Shown piece by piece: positions 35,317 through 44,061 of a stretch of DNA of 64,000 bases. The notes beneath the pieces were generated by a model. It saw only the letters and a list, made by a program, of their open reading frames with translations, was not told the origin of the DNA and searched no databases. Within the stretch, counting starts at the first letter, position 1. Every line of letters starts with the position of its first letter. Position numbers and translations under genes: made by a program. The DNA is from RYN-428 sp035551995 (lineage in GTDB: Bacteria; Planctomycetota; Phycisphaerae; Tepidisphaerales; Tepidisphaeraceae), in assembly GCA_035551995.1 (NCBI GenBank), contig DASZME010000008.1:181860-245859 (forward strand). The letters run 5' to 3'.

Positions 35317-36393
35317 ATGTCCTCGCCTGAAAAAATTCTTGTGGTTCAGCCGAGCTGGGTCGGCGACGCCGTGATGGCTACGCCCGCTTTGCGCGCGGTG
35401 CGCGAGCACTATCCATCGGCGCACATCAGTTATTTGCTTCGCCGGTATGTGAAGCCGCTATATTCGGGGATGCCCTGGGCGGATCAGTTGATCACCTATC
35501 GCACCGGCAAAACCAAAACCCGCACGGGCAAGGGACTGTTTGACGTCGCCGCCCGGCTTCGGGCCGGGCGCTTTGATCTGGCGATTTTGCTGACGAATAG
35601 TTTTAAGACCGCGCTGATGTGCAAGATGGGCAATATCCCTCGCGTGGTCGGCTACGACCGCGATGGACGCGGATTTCTCCTCACCGACAAACTGATCAGC
35701 ACGAAAGACAACGGCCGTTTCGTTCCGACGCCGATCATTAAATCGTATCTCGGTCTGGCGCGATACCTCGGTTCGGAGCATCGCGATCTGGGAATGCAAC
35801 TGTTCGTAACCCCCGCCGAGCGGCGCGAGGCGGAAGAGGTGCTGGCTCGCTGCGGGATGAACGGCGCCATTCACCGGCCCGCTTCGCTGGGAAAACCCCC
35901 GCTGATTCTTCTCAACCCCGGCGCCAACTACGGGGCGGCCAAGTGCTGGCGCGCCGAGTATTTCGCGCAGCTTGCCGACCGACTGATCGAACAACTTCAC
36001 GCGACGGTCGTCATCAGCGCCGCCCCCAAGGAACGAGACATCGTCAATGCCGTCAAATCGCAGATGAAGCGGTCGGCGATCGATCTATCCGATCGCGGCA
36101 TCACGCTCGGCTCACTGAAGGAAATCGTGCGGCGATGCGACCTGATGATCAGCAACGACACCGGCCCGCGTCATATCGCCGCCGCCATGGACGTGCCGGT
36201 GGTGACGATCTTCGGGCCGACCTTTCCGGAGTGGACCGAGATTTACTATCCAAAGGAACGGCAAATCTCGGTAAAGGTGTTTTGCGGCCCTTGCCAAAAG
36301 AAGGTCTGCCCGCTCGATCATCGCTGCATGACGCAAGTGACGCCGGCGATGGTTTATGACGCGGCGATCGACCTGTTGACCAAAACCGCCTGA
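35317..36393 (+). CDS. waaF: ADP-heptose:LPS heptosyltransferase (GT9, WaaF-like)
   Basis: The 358-residue cytoplasmic, membrane-associated enzyme adds heptose to the LPS inner core. Motifs include ILVVQPSWVGDAVMATPALRA at the N-terminus, LLNPGANYGAAKCW, and the nucleotide-sugar site NDTGPRHIAAAMDVPVVTIFGPT. A Cys-rich tail (FCGPCQKKVCPLDHRC) is usual in WaaF. The organism therefore probably makes LPS. It heads a short operon with the gene 20 bases downstream. Other GT9 acceptors cannot be excluded. Confidence 0.92.
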   Translation: MSSPEKILVVQPSWVGDAVMATPALRAVREHYPSAHISYLLRRYVKPLYSGMPWADQLITYRTGKTKTRTGKGLFDVAARLRAGRFDLAILLTNSFKTALMCKMGNIPRVVGYDRDGRGFLLTDKLISTKDNGRFVPTPIIKSYLGLARYLGSEHRDLGMQLFVTPAERREAEEVLARCGMNGAIHRPASLGKPPLILLNPGANYGAAKCWRAEYFAQLADRLIEQLHATVVISAAPKERDIVNAVKSQMKRSAIDLSDRGITLGSLKEIVRRCDLMISNDTGPRHIAAAMDVPVVTIFGPTFPEWTEIYYPKERQISVKVFCGPCQKKVCPLDHRCMTQVTPAMVYDAAIDLLTKTA

Positions 36394-36413
36394 TCCAAAA
36401 AAGGCCGCCGCGC

Positions 36414-36974
36414 ATGCCCGGATTTTACGCCAACATCACGCTGAAAGGCCCAGCCGCGCCGGATGTCGCCGCTTATCTGAAAGAGGTCGGCGCCGTCGCT
36501 TATGTTTCGTCGGCGTTCCGCGGCGCCCTTGTCGTGTTTCATGAAGACCTTTCCCGGCAGGAAGCGTTGGCCGCCGATCTTTCAGCCCGATTCGCCTGTC
36601 CCGCGCTTCTTGTGATGGGGTTTGGCGAAACGGTGCTGCTCTATCACCTCTATCAGAGCGGGCAGAAGGCCGACGCGTATGTATCGTCACCCCATGGCGA
36701 TTTGGACTTGGACGGTGATGCCCCGCCGGGAAACGCCGGGATACTTTGTGCCGCGTTTGACGCCGCGAGATTCGAGCGGCGCGTCGAGGCGATTCTTCGA
36801 AGAGAGGGAAAGCCGGGCCATCCCTACGCTTACGCCGCCAACCGGCACGGGGAACTGACCCAGGCGCTGGGCATTCCGACCTTCGCGGCGGCCGCGGGTT
36901 TTGAGGCGATCGAGCTCGGCGAAACGCCGATGGGCAACGGGTTTGAACTCACCGAGCTGATGAAAATCGGATGA
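36414..36974 (+). CDS. Uncharacterised protein downstream of waaF
   Basis: The 186-residue soluble protein begins MPGFYANITLKGP, with an alpha/beta pattern suggesting a two-lobe fold (LKEVGAVAYVSSAFRGALVV, then PALLVMGFGETVLLYHLYQ). The C-terminal part has RFERRVEAILRREG and ALGIPTFAAAAGFEAIELGE. I recognise no family. The 20-base gap suggests co-transcription with waaF. Confidence 0.65.
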   Translation: MPGFYANITLKGPAAPDVAAYLKEVGAVAYVSSAFRGALVVFHEDLSRQEALAADLSARFACPALLVMGFGETVLLYHLYQSGQKADAYVSSPHGDLDLDGDAPPGNAGILCAAFDAARFERRVEAILRREGKPGHPYAYAANRHGELTQALGIPTFAAAAGFEAIELGETPMGNGFELTELMKIG

Positions 36975-37131
36975 GTTCTCCACATCGCCTGGCGCAGGCG
37001 GTGTGGATAAGCTGGTCCGCACGAACACGATTTCCGTTCATATCGAATATTCTCGCTATCCTAACTCTTGATTGATGTGCGAGTAAGCACGAAGCCCCCA
37101 GTTGGGTATACATCATCTGGAAATTTATTTC

Positions 37132-37159
37132 TTGAATACCACTACGGGTAGTGTATTAT
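37132..37159 (+). promoter_or_regulatory. Promoter with candidate NrdR box between -35 and -10
   Basis: TTGAAT (37132-37137), a 16-base spacer and TATTAT (37154-37159) form a sigma-70-type promoter. The spacer and flanks read ACCACTACGGGTAGTGT, whose perfect palindrome CACTAC-GG-GTAGTG fits the NrdR operator plan CACTA-N4-TAGTG. It lies 160 bases upstream of dcd and the ribonucleotide reductase gene, exactly where NrdR would block polymerase. The rest of 36975-37318 is an untranslated leader in which no riboswitch was recognised. A second NrdR box one or three helical turns upstream is at best very weak (near 37108-37123). Confidence 0.65.
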
Positions 37160-37318
37160 CCCCTTGGCGAGCAGGAATGGCTTCGCCGGGAATCAGCTCT
37201 TTGCGGGTATCGGATTTGCGGTTGGCACGCTCAGGATGTGGCGGCTAAGACTGGGATGATGGTCGTCAGGACGACGACGATTTCCCTTCGATTGGCATTC
37301 TGTTGCGCGGGTGTTCGT

Positions 37319-37879
37319 ATGGGCGTGCTCTGTGATTCGCAAATTCGTGAATTGATCGGCATCGAGCCGTTTGCCGACAACACCAAACGTCTGGGCAAGA
37401 TCAGCTTCGGCGTCTCCAGCTACGGATACGATCTGCGCGTGGGATCGGTCTTCAAGATCTTCACCAACGTCAACTCCGAAATCGTCGATCCGAAGAATTT
37501 CAGCGAACGATCGTTCGTGACGGTCGACAGCGAAGAAAACGGCAAAGGATACGTGCTGATTCCGCCGAACTCTTTTGCGTTGTGCGAGACGGTTGAGGTG
37601 GTCACGATGCCGCGGAACGCGCTGGCCATCTGTGTCGGCAAAAGCACCTACGCTCGGTGCGGAATTATCGTGAACGTAACTCCGATCGAGCCGGAATGGC
37701 GGGGGAAGATCACATTGGAAATCAGCAACACCACGCCGTTGCCCGCGAAGATTTACGCCAATGAGGGAATCGCCCAGTTGGTGTTCCTGAAGGCGGATCG
37801 CGTTTGTACGACAAGCTATGCCGACAAGCAGGGAAAGTATCAGGATCAGTCGGGGCTGACGTTGCCTAAAGTCGATTGA
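37319..37879 (+). CDS. dcd: dCTP deaminase
   Basis: Dcd converts dCTP to dUTP (or dUMP in bifunctional forms) as the source of dTMP. The 186-residue trimeric-fold protein matches the family: GVSSYGYDLRVG, GKSTYARCGIIVNVTPIEPE and WRGKITLEISNTT (catalytic Glu region), and ANEGIAQLVFL. The ATG at 37319 gives the conserved MGVLCDSQIRELI; the longer open frame from 37151 is leader sequence. It is followed by the ribonucleotide reductase gene on the same strand, and the candidate NrdR box upstream suggests joint control of deoxynucleotide supply. Confidence 0.95.
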   Translation: MGVLCDSQIRELIGIEPFADNTKRLGKISFGVSSYGYDLRVGSVFKIFTNVNSEIVDPKNFSERSFVTVDSEENGKGYVLIPPNSFALCETVEVVTMPRNALAICVGKSTYARCGIIVNVTPIEPEWRGKITLEISNTTPLPAKIYANEGIAQLVFLKADRVCTTSYADKQGKYQDQSGLTLPKVD

Positions 37880-37884
37880 GAATA

Positions 37885-37970
37885 AGTTGCCAGTTGTTAG
37901 TTGCCAGTAAATACAAATGCGAATCGAGTTTTTTTCCTCACCGGCAACTGGCAACTAACAACTGGCAACT
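37885..37970. repeat. 23-bp perfect inverted repeat between dcd and the reductase gene
   Basis: AGTTGCCAGTTGTTAGTTGC(CAG) at 37885-37907 is exactly complementary to 37948-37970 with a 40-base loop containing a T7 run. Each arm itself contains two TTGCCAGT-type units. A 14-base direct repeat, TGGCAACTTATTCC, follows at 37970-37983 and 37987-38000. It could be a partial terminator or stability element inside the dcd-nrdJ transcript, or the ends of a tiny mobile element. Confidence 0.8.
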
Positions 37971-38021
37971 GGCAACTTATTCCGCATGGCAACTTATTCC
38001 TCAGCAGGGAAGACCCACACT

Positions 38022-41000
38022 ATGAAAATTACACGACGATTTACCCAGGCCAATCAGGATGTTTTCGCGGCCGTCACGTTTGAAAAGCGCACCAGCCGGA
38101 TTACCAATCCGGACGGCAGCGTGGTCTTCGAGATGAACGACGCGGAAATTCCGGCACAGTGGTCGCAGCTTGCCACCGACATCATGGTCAGCAAGTACTT
38201 CCGCAAAGCCGGTTGCCCACAGACCGACGCGGCGGGAAATATCCTCCGCGACGCACAGGGCAATGTCGTCACCGGGCCGGAAAAAAGCGTCAAGCAGGTC
38301 GTCAACCGCTTGGCCGGTTGCTGGCGGTACTGGGGCGAAAAGCACGGGTACTTTGATACCACTGAAGACGCCCAGGCATTCTATGATGAGCTGGCGTACA
38401 TGCTGCTCAATCAGATGTGCGCGCCCAACAGCCCGCAGTGGTTTAACACGGGTCTCAACTACGCCTACGGAATCACCGGCCCGGCTCAAGGCCACTTCTA
38501 TTGCGACCCCAAGAGCGGCGAATTGCTCAAGGGCCGCGACGCGTATAGTCATCCGCAGCCGCACGCATGCCAGCCGTACCATGCGCCGATATCGACGCCG
38601 CGCGGGCGGATGGCGATCGGCCGGATCGTCGAGCAAAATCTCGTCGGCCATGAAGTCTATGATGGGACGCAAGACGGCGCCGGGGTGACGCGCATCGTCG
38701 CCGTCAAGCACAATGGCAAGAAAATGGTTCTGCGGGCCGTGCTTGAGGGTGGAATCGCGATCGAAGCGACCGCCGACCATCTGGTTTATGTTCTGAACAC
38801 CGATGGCCTTGGGGGCCGATGGGTGCGGTTGGATTCGCTCGACAAGGGGATGCAGCTTGTCCATGTGGCGTTTCAGCGTGGCCGCGAGCTTGAGGCGGCC
38901 GTTCGGACGCGGGCGACGACCTCGTCGGTCTCGGGAAATTCGACGACGCAGGCGGATGATATTTTGGATGGCGCCCCCACGCCGCTCATTCCGACCGATC
39001 GTTTGCCGAGCATCGAATATCTGAGCGTCGTTCGCATCAAGCCGGTCGGCGTGCAAAATGTCTATGACATTCAAACCGAATCGGGCCAATATCTCTCCAA
39101 CGACGTAATCGTCCACAACTGCTTCATCCAATCCGTCAGCGACGACCTGGTCAACTCCGGCGGCATCATGGACCTGTGGACCCGCGAAGCCCGCCTGTTC
39201 AAATATGGCTCGGGCACCGGCAGCAACTTCTCGAAGATTCGCGGCGAAAATGAACCCCTCTCCGGCGGCGGAAAATCGTCGGGGCTGATGTCCTTTCTCA
39301 AGATCGGCGATCGTGCCGCCGGCGCGATCAAGTCGGGCGGAACGACCCGCCGGGCCGCGAAGATGTGCTGCCTGGACCTCGATCACCCGGATATCGAAGC
39401 GTTCGTCAACTGGAAAGTGCGCGAGGAACTTAAAGTCGCCGCCATGGTCGAAGGGATGAAAATTCTTCCCAAGGATCAACAGGAGCTGGCCAAAAAGCTC
39501 AACCTCAAGATCGATTACGATTTCAACGGCGAATCGTACATGACCGTCAGCGGCCAAAACTCAAATAACTCCGTCCGCATCCCCAACCGCTTTTTCAAGG
39601 CGGTCGAGGAAGACGGCGATTGGCATCTCACCTGGCGATCGAGCGGCAAAGTCTCCAAGACGATGAAAGCCCGCAAATTGTGGGATGAAATCGCCTTCGC
39701 CGCCTGGCGCTGCGCCGATCCGGGGGTGCAATACGACGACACCATCAACCAGTGGCATACCTGCCCCCGCAGCGGCCGGATTAACGCCAGCAATCCCTGC
39801 GTCACCGGCGATACCCGCGTTCTCACCCCCGGCGGGATCTGGCGGCGGATCGACCAGATGATTCATCTTCCCGCCCGCGTCGTCACCAACCTGAACGCCC
39901 AGGAAATCCACGTCACCGAAGGCGCCTTCCCCACCGGAACCCGCGAAGTCTTTGAGCTGCGGACCGTGGGCGGCTACACGGTAAAACTTACCGCCGACCA
40001 CAAGGTCTGGACCCGCCTTCGAGGCTGGGTTGAAGCGAAAAATCTTTTGCCGACGGACGAAGTCCGCCTCCCGAGCAAGCCGGCGTGCGTCAATGAAATC
40101 GGCGAGCCGCAGGATCCTAAATTCTTTGAGCTTCTGGGCCTGATGGTTTCCGACATCAATGCCGGCCAGGAAAAAATCAAGCTTGATCATTGCCTGTTCG
40201 ACGCCGACGACATCGGCCAGTTCTCTCAGTACGTCGCCGAAAATTGGACCGAGCGGTGCGATGAAAGCGCATACGCGGCCGGCGGACTTCTCGATAACGC
40301 CTATCAGCTCGACGGCGGCACCCTCACCGCCACCGTCACCAATCGCCGGCTGCTGAGCCGCCTCAACGCCTTCACCCGATTCGACGCCGGCGTGACCCGG
40401 TTGAGCGACGAGGCGTTCACCGCGGGCCTGGCGGCCCAGAAGCATCTTTTGCGCGCTTTGTTTACCGCCGACGCCGAGTTTGCCGATGGAACTCTTGCAC
40501 TGTCGAGCGACAGTCAGGGATTCCTGGAAGACGTGCAGATGATTTTGCTCGGCTTCGGCGTTCAATCGTCGACATTCGTTTTGAAAACTGACGGCGGAGC
40601 CGTCACTCGCGGAGTGTTGCCCAATCGACCGGATGGCTCCACCAACGGCCCGCTTCACCGCGGGTACGCAAATTCCAGACGCCACGGCTTGCGTATCGAT
40701 TCGGGCAGCCTCCGCTTTTTTGCCAATGAAATCGGCCTCCTTCCCGGCCGAAAATCAAACCAGCTCGGCGCCGCCACCCAGTTCGCCATCGCCACCGATC
40801 CCCGCGCCGGCAACTTCGACCGCTTCTCCTCGATCAAGTCGCTGGGCATGCAGCAGGTCTTCGACCTCACCGAGCCGATGACCAGTTCGTTCATCGCCAA
40901 CGGCCTGACCGTTCACAACTGCTCGGAATACATGTTCCTCGACGATACCGCCTGTAACCTCGCGTCGCTGAACGTGCTGACCTTCTTCGACGCCGAGGCT

Positions 41001-43310
41001 CGGCGGTTTGACGTGGAAGGCTTTAAGCACGGCTGCCGAATCTGGACGATCGTGCTGGAAATCTCCGTCCTGATGGCCAGCTTCCCCTCCGAAGCGATCG
41101 CCCGATTAAGCTACCAATACCGCACGCTGGGCCTCGGGTACGCCAACCTCGGCGCCATGCTGATGCAGGCCGGCATTCCGTATGACAGCGAAAAAGGCCG
41201 GTCGATCTGCGCCGCCCTCAGCGCCATCCTGACCGGCGAAAGCTATGCCGCCAGCGCCGAGATGGCCCGCGAGCTTGGCGCCTTTCCGATGTACGACGCC
41301 AACAAGAATGACATGCTGAAGGTCATTCGCAATCATCGCAAGGCCGCCTACGACGTTCGCGGTAACGCATCGGCCGCCAAGGCGCTGGGCGATTACGAGA
41401 TGCTCGACATCCCGCCGGTCGGCATCGACGCCGCTCAGTTTACCGACTCCGATCCGATGGCGCCGCGAAGTCTTCTGATGGCCGCGCGGGAATGTTGGGA
41501 TCGCGCTTACGCGCTGGGCGAGCGCCACGGCTACCGCAACGCGCAAACCACCGTCATCGCCCCGACCGGAACCATCGGCCTGCTGATGGACTGCGATACC
41601 ACCGGCGTCGAGCCTGATTTTGCCCTCGTGAAATTCAAAAAACTCGCCGGCGGCGGATACTTCAAAATCGCCAATCAATCCCTCCGCCCCGCCCTGGTCA
41701 ATCTCGGCTACGAACCGGCGGAGATCAACGATATCCTCAAGTACGTCATGGGCGCCCTCACGCTGCACGGCGTCCCCATGGTCGAATACAACCACCTTAA
41801 GAGCCTCGGATTCACCGACGCCGAACTGGATAAAATCGAGGCGTCGCTCCCCGGCGTTTTTGAAATCTCGTTCGCCTTCAGCCCATGGACGCTCGGCGCC
41901 GACGTGTTAAAACGCTTCGGCATTCCCGAAGCCGAATGGCAGCATCCGAACTTTAATTTTCTCCGCCGGCTCGGCTTCAACAAGAAACAGATCGACGAAG
42001 CCAATAACGTCATCTGCGGCAGCGGCACCGTCGAAGGCGCTCCGCACCTTAAGCCCGAGCACTTGCCGATCTTCGACTGCGCCAACAAATGCGGAAAAAT
42101 CGGCGTTCGCTATATCCCCGTCGAAGGCCACATCCGCATGATGGCCGCGGCCCAGCCCTTTATCACCGGCGCCATCAGCAAGACCATCAACCTTCCCAAC
42201 GACGCCACGCTGGACGACATCAAGAACAGCTATGAGCTCAGTTGGAAACTCGGCCTCAAGGCCAACGCCCTGTATCGCGACGGCAGCAAGCTTTCGCAGC
42301 CGCTGAACGTCAAGAGCGACGAAGACCTCGACAGCAAGACCGACGCCGAGGATGAAGACGCCGTAGCCGACGCCAGGGAAGAAGTGGCCCGCGATGTCGC
42401 GAGCGCCGCCGGCGCGATTAGCGCGACGAATGCCGCCATGACGTCGGACAATCTGGTGGCCGTCCCCCACACGATCGAAAAGATCGTCGAGCGAATCGTC
42501 GAGCGCCCCCTGCGCCGGCGCCTGCCCGACACGCGCAGCGCCAAGACCCACAAGTTCGACGTCGCCGGCCATGAAGGGTATATCACCGTCGGCCTTTACG
42601 ACGATGGCCAGCCTGGCGAGGTCTTCATCCGAATCGCCAAGGAAGGCAGCACCATCGGCGGCCTGATGGACACCATCGCCACCCTCGTTTCGGTGAGCCT
42701 GCAATATGGCGTGCCCGTCGAATCGCTCGTGCGAAAATTCGAGCATGTTCGCTTCGAGCCGAGCGGCATGACCCGCAATGCCGAAATCCCCATGGCTAAG
42801 AGCCTGGTCGATTACATCTTCCGCTGGCTGGCGATGGAATTCGTTCCCGGCTATCGCGCCACCAATGCCCCCAAGCGCACGCCCATCCTTCCCCCTTCCG
42901 CTCCTGTGTCGCCGGTCAAAATCGAAGCCCCGCGCAATGATGCCTCGTCGTCTGATGAAGGTGAAGATTCCGCAAAGATGACGACGTCTCTGCCGAACAC
43001 CGAATCGCCAATCCATCCACCGGTAAAGAAGAAAACCGGCAACGGCCACGGCCCCCGGATCGAGCCTGACTCGGCAAAAAGCTTCGCGTATGGCTCCGAT
43101 CCCGATTCACCTCACGCCCCCGCGCGTCGGGAATCCGCTACCGCTTCCGGCCCCGGCCTGCGATTAGCGTTGATTGCCGACCCGGTGAGCCAGCAAGGCT
43201 CCGAAATGCAAGCTGACGCCCCGGCGTGCGACGTCTGCGGCAGCATCACCGTCAGAAGCGGCACGTGCTACAAGTGCATGAATTGTGGGAATTCGATGGG
43301 ATGCAGCTAA
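38022..43310 (+). CDS. nrdJ: B12-dependent (class II) ribonucleotide reductase with two inteins
   Basis: The gene encodes a 1762-residue precursor. Removal of two inteins (184 and 374 residues) would leave exteins of 182, 226 and 796 residues, a mature enzyme of 1204 residues that reduces ribonucleotides using adenosylcobalamin. Marks of the family: HACFIQSVSDD (first redox Cys), NPCSEYM (active-site Cys), GTGSNFSKIR, APTGTIGLLMDCDTTG, and the C-terminal Cys-rich ribbon CDVCGSITVRSGTCYKC. I chose the ATG at 38022 because AGGGAAG lies about 8 bases upstream and MKITRRFT fits homologues; the ATG at 37986 lies in a repeat. A His-rich acidic insert (residues near SKTDAEDEDAVADA) precedes a second domain. 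It is downstream of dcd and probably in one transcript. Confidence 0.95.
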   Translation: MKITRRFTQANQDVFAAVTFEKRTSRITNPDGSVVFEMNDAEIPAQWSQLATDIMVSKYFRKAGCPQTDAAGNILRDAQGNVVTGPEKSVKQVVNRLAGCWRYWGEKHGYFDTTEDAQAFYDELAYMLLNQMCAPNSPQWFNTGLNYAYGITGPAQGHFYCDPKSGELLKGRDAYSHPQPHACQPYHAPISTPRGRMAIGRIVEQNLVGHEVYDGTQDGAGVTRIVAVKHNGKKMVLRAVLEGGIAIEATADHLVYVLNTDGLGGRWVRLDSLDKGMQLVHVAFQRGRELEAAVRTRATTSSVSGNSTTQADDILDGAPTPLIPTDRLPSIEYLSVVRIKPVGVQNVYDIQTESGQYLSNDVIVHNCFIQSVSDDLVNSGGIMDLWTREARLFKYGSGTGSNFSKIRGENEPLSGGGKSSGLMSFLKIGDRAAGAIKSGGTTRRAAKMCCLDLDHPDIEAFVNWKVREELKVAAMVEGMKILPKDQQELAKKLNLKIDYDFNGESYMTVSGQNSNNSVRIPNRFFKAVEEDGDWHLTWRSSGKVSKTMKARKLWDEIAFAAWRCADPGVQYDDTINQWHTCPRSGRINASNPCVTGDTRVLTPGGIWRRIDQMIHLPARVVTNLNAQEIHVTEGAFPTGTREVFELRTVGGYTVKLTADHKVWTRLRGWVEAKNLLPTDEVRLPSKPACVNEIGEPQDPKFFELLGLMVSDINAGQEKIKLDHCLFDADDIGQFSQYVAENWTERCDESAYAAGGLLDNAYQLDGGTLTATVTNRRLLSRLNAFTRFDAGVTRLSDEAFTAGLAAQKHLLRALFTADAEFADGTLALSSDSQGFLEDVQMILLGFGVQSSTFVLKTDGGAVTRGVLPNRPDGSTNGPLHRGYANSRRHGLRIDSGSLRFFANEIGLLPGRKSNQLGAATQFAIATDPRAGNFDRFSSIKSLGMQQVFDLTEPMTSSFIANGLTVHNCSEYMFLDDTACNLASLNVLTFFDAEARRFDVEGFKHGCRIWTIVLEISVLMASFPSEAIARLSYQYRTLGLGYANLGAMLMQAGIPYDSEKGRSICAALSAILTGESYAASAEMARELGAFPMYDANKNDMLKVIRNHRKAAYDVRGNASAAKALGDYEMLDIPPVGIDAAQFTDSDPMAPRSLLMAARECWDRAYALGERHGYRNAQTTVIAPTGTIGLLMDCDTTGVEPDFALVKFKKLAGGGYFKIANQSLRPALVNLGYEPAEINDILKYVMGALTLHGVPMVEYNHLKSLGFTDAELDKIEASLPGVFEISFAFSPWTLGADVLKRFGIPEAEWQHPNFNFLRRLGFNKKQIDEANNVICGSGTVEGAPHLKPEHLPIFDCANKCGKIGVRYIPVEGHIRMMAAAQPFITGAISKTINLPNDATLDDIKNSYELSWKLGLKANALYRDGSKLSQPLNVKSDEDLDSKTDAEDEDAVADAREEVARDVASAAGAISATNAAMTSDNLVAVPHTIEKIVERIVERPLRRRLPDTRSAKTHKFDVAGHEGYITVGLYDDGQPGEVFIRIAKEGSTIGGLMDTIATLVSVSLQYGVPVESLVRKFEHVRFEPSGMTRNAEIPMAKSLVDYIFRWLAMEFVPGYRATNAPKRTPILPPSAPVSPVKIEAPRNDASSSDEGEDSAKMTTSLPNTESPIHPPVKKKTGNGHGPRIEPDSAKSFAYGSDPDSPHAPARRESATASGPGLRLALIADPVSQQGSEMQADAPACDVCGSITVRSGTCYKCMNCGNSMGCS
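38568..39119 (+). other. Intein 1 (mini-intein) at the first redox cysteine of NrdJ
   Basis: The 184 residues begin with Cys (CQPYHAPISTPRGRMAIGRI) and end VIVHN, and the next residue is Cys of the extein (CFIQSV), the +1 nucleophile. Block B is EATADHLVY with H71; block F/G is VYDIQTESGQYLSNDVIVHN. No LAGLIDADG endonuclease domain is present. Splicing would join HPQPHA to CFIQSVSDD, restoring the normal reductase sequence. Confidence 0.93.
39798..40919 (+). other. Intein 2 at the active-site NPC-SE of NrdJ
   Basis: The 374 residues run from CVTGDTRVLTPGG (block A) to SSFIANGLTVHN (blocks F/G), inserted between NP and CSEYM. Block B is VKLTADHKVWT (H68). Blocks C and E of a LAGLIDADG endonuclease appear as ELLGLMVSD and LLRALFTADAEF, in which the expected L-G-D-G and A-D-G patterns are partly lost, so the endonuclease is probably inactive while the splicing domain looks whole. 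Confidence 0.93.
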
Positions 43311-43333
43311 CTGGCCGGTTGCGACGGCTTATT

Positions 43334-43618
43334 TTATTGCCCTTCCCATCCTCGGTAGACTTCCGAGCGGTGGCCGATGCGAATTACCAGCACGCAGATC
43401 CTCTTTGCTTGGAGTCTATAAACAATGCGGTATTGCCGACGCGGAGGCGGTGTAACCCAGTCCCCTTACCGCATCGCGATCGAATTCGCGGGCAGAGGAT
43501 TGTCCGCCAACTTTCGAATAGCGTCGCGCACTCGATCCTGAATTGGCTTTCGCAGCGCCAAAAGCTCCCGTCGAGCTGTGGGCAAAATTTCGATATTCCA
43601 GTCGCCGCCCAGGCTCAT
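43334..43618 (-). pseudogene. RelE/ParE-type toxin, frameshifted
   Basis: The start ATG overlaps the antitoxin stop (ATGA), the standard toxin-antitoxin layout. The frame reads MSLGGDWNIEILPTARRELL, then DNPLPANSIAMR and a TAA. The family sequence goes on in the next frame as KGTGLHRLRVGN and returns to the first frame as YRIVYRLQAKRICVLVIRIG, then HRSEVYRGWEGQ. So one base was gained near 43468 and one lost near 43430, the two nearly compensating. An intact toxin would be an mRNA interferase of about 94 residues. As read, it is inactive. Confidence 0.85.
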
Positions 43619-43857
43619 CGTGGCGTCGAACGCGAAGCGGCACGGTTGGGTTTGGCCGCGTCCATTTCAGCTTCCACCTGCTCGAATGCGATCGGCTTCT
43701 CCCGCTTGGACCGCGCTTGGGCCTCGGCCTGCAACGCCGCTTGCGTCCAATAGTCGTCTTCGGTCTGTTGCTGTGCTTGCGCCGCCAACTTCTCGAAATC
43801 CCGCTTCGCGATGACGACGAACTCTCTATTGCCGATCTTCAGCAACTGTAGAGTCAT
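43615..43857 (-). CDS. Antitoxin of the broken RelE-type pair
   Basis: The 80-residue protein begins MTLQLLKIGNREFVVIAKRD, a Phd/YefM- or RelB-type DNA-binding N-terminal fold, followed by a helical, acidic toxin-binding tail (QQQTEDDYWTQAALQAEAQA). The 4-base overlap with the toxin gene supports the pairing. The antitoxin frame is intact although the toxin is not, the expected order of decay for such modules. The start at 43857 lies in a normal context; the open frame extends much further upstream without support. Confidence 0.8.
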   Translation of the reverse strand: MTLQLLKIGNREFVVIAKRDFEKLAAQAQQQTEDDYWTQAALQAEAQARSKREKPIAFEQVEAEMDAAKPNRAASRSTPR

Positions 43858-44061
43858 AAATTCAGCTCTTTGTCCGCCGGGTAGTGGCACAGTTTGGAAT
43901 TTTCGGTAGACCGAAAAGCGAATTCTCTCTCTGCCGCGCATTCCAAGGTCAATACCCTCAACCGAAGTAGTCGATTGACATTGACCCATCCGCCTTTGGC
44001 ATAGTGCGTCACAAAGCTGGGCACGCGGGAGATCTCCGTACCCTGGACTACCATGCAAACT

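Noticed and set aside
37160..37318. Possible cobalamin riboswitch before dcd and the B12-dependent reductase
   Set aside because: The leader is only about 150 bases and lacks a recognisable B12 box or the long stem array of the class.
42301..42560. A third intein or insertion in the reductase in the acidic region after SKLSQPLNVKSDEDL
   Set aside because: The stretch lacks Cys/Ser and VHN splice ends; variable acidic linkers before the C-terminal domain are usual for this reductase class.
43226..43753. Plus-strand frame across the toxin-antitoxin pair
   Set aside because: It is antisense to the antitoxin and toxin remnant, which have recognisable family sequence and an ATGA overlap.
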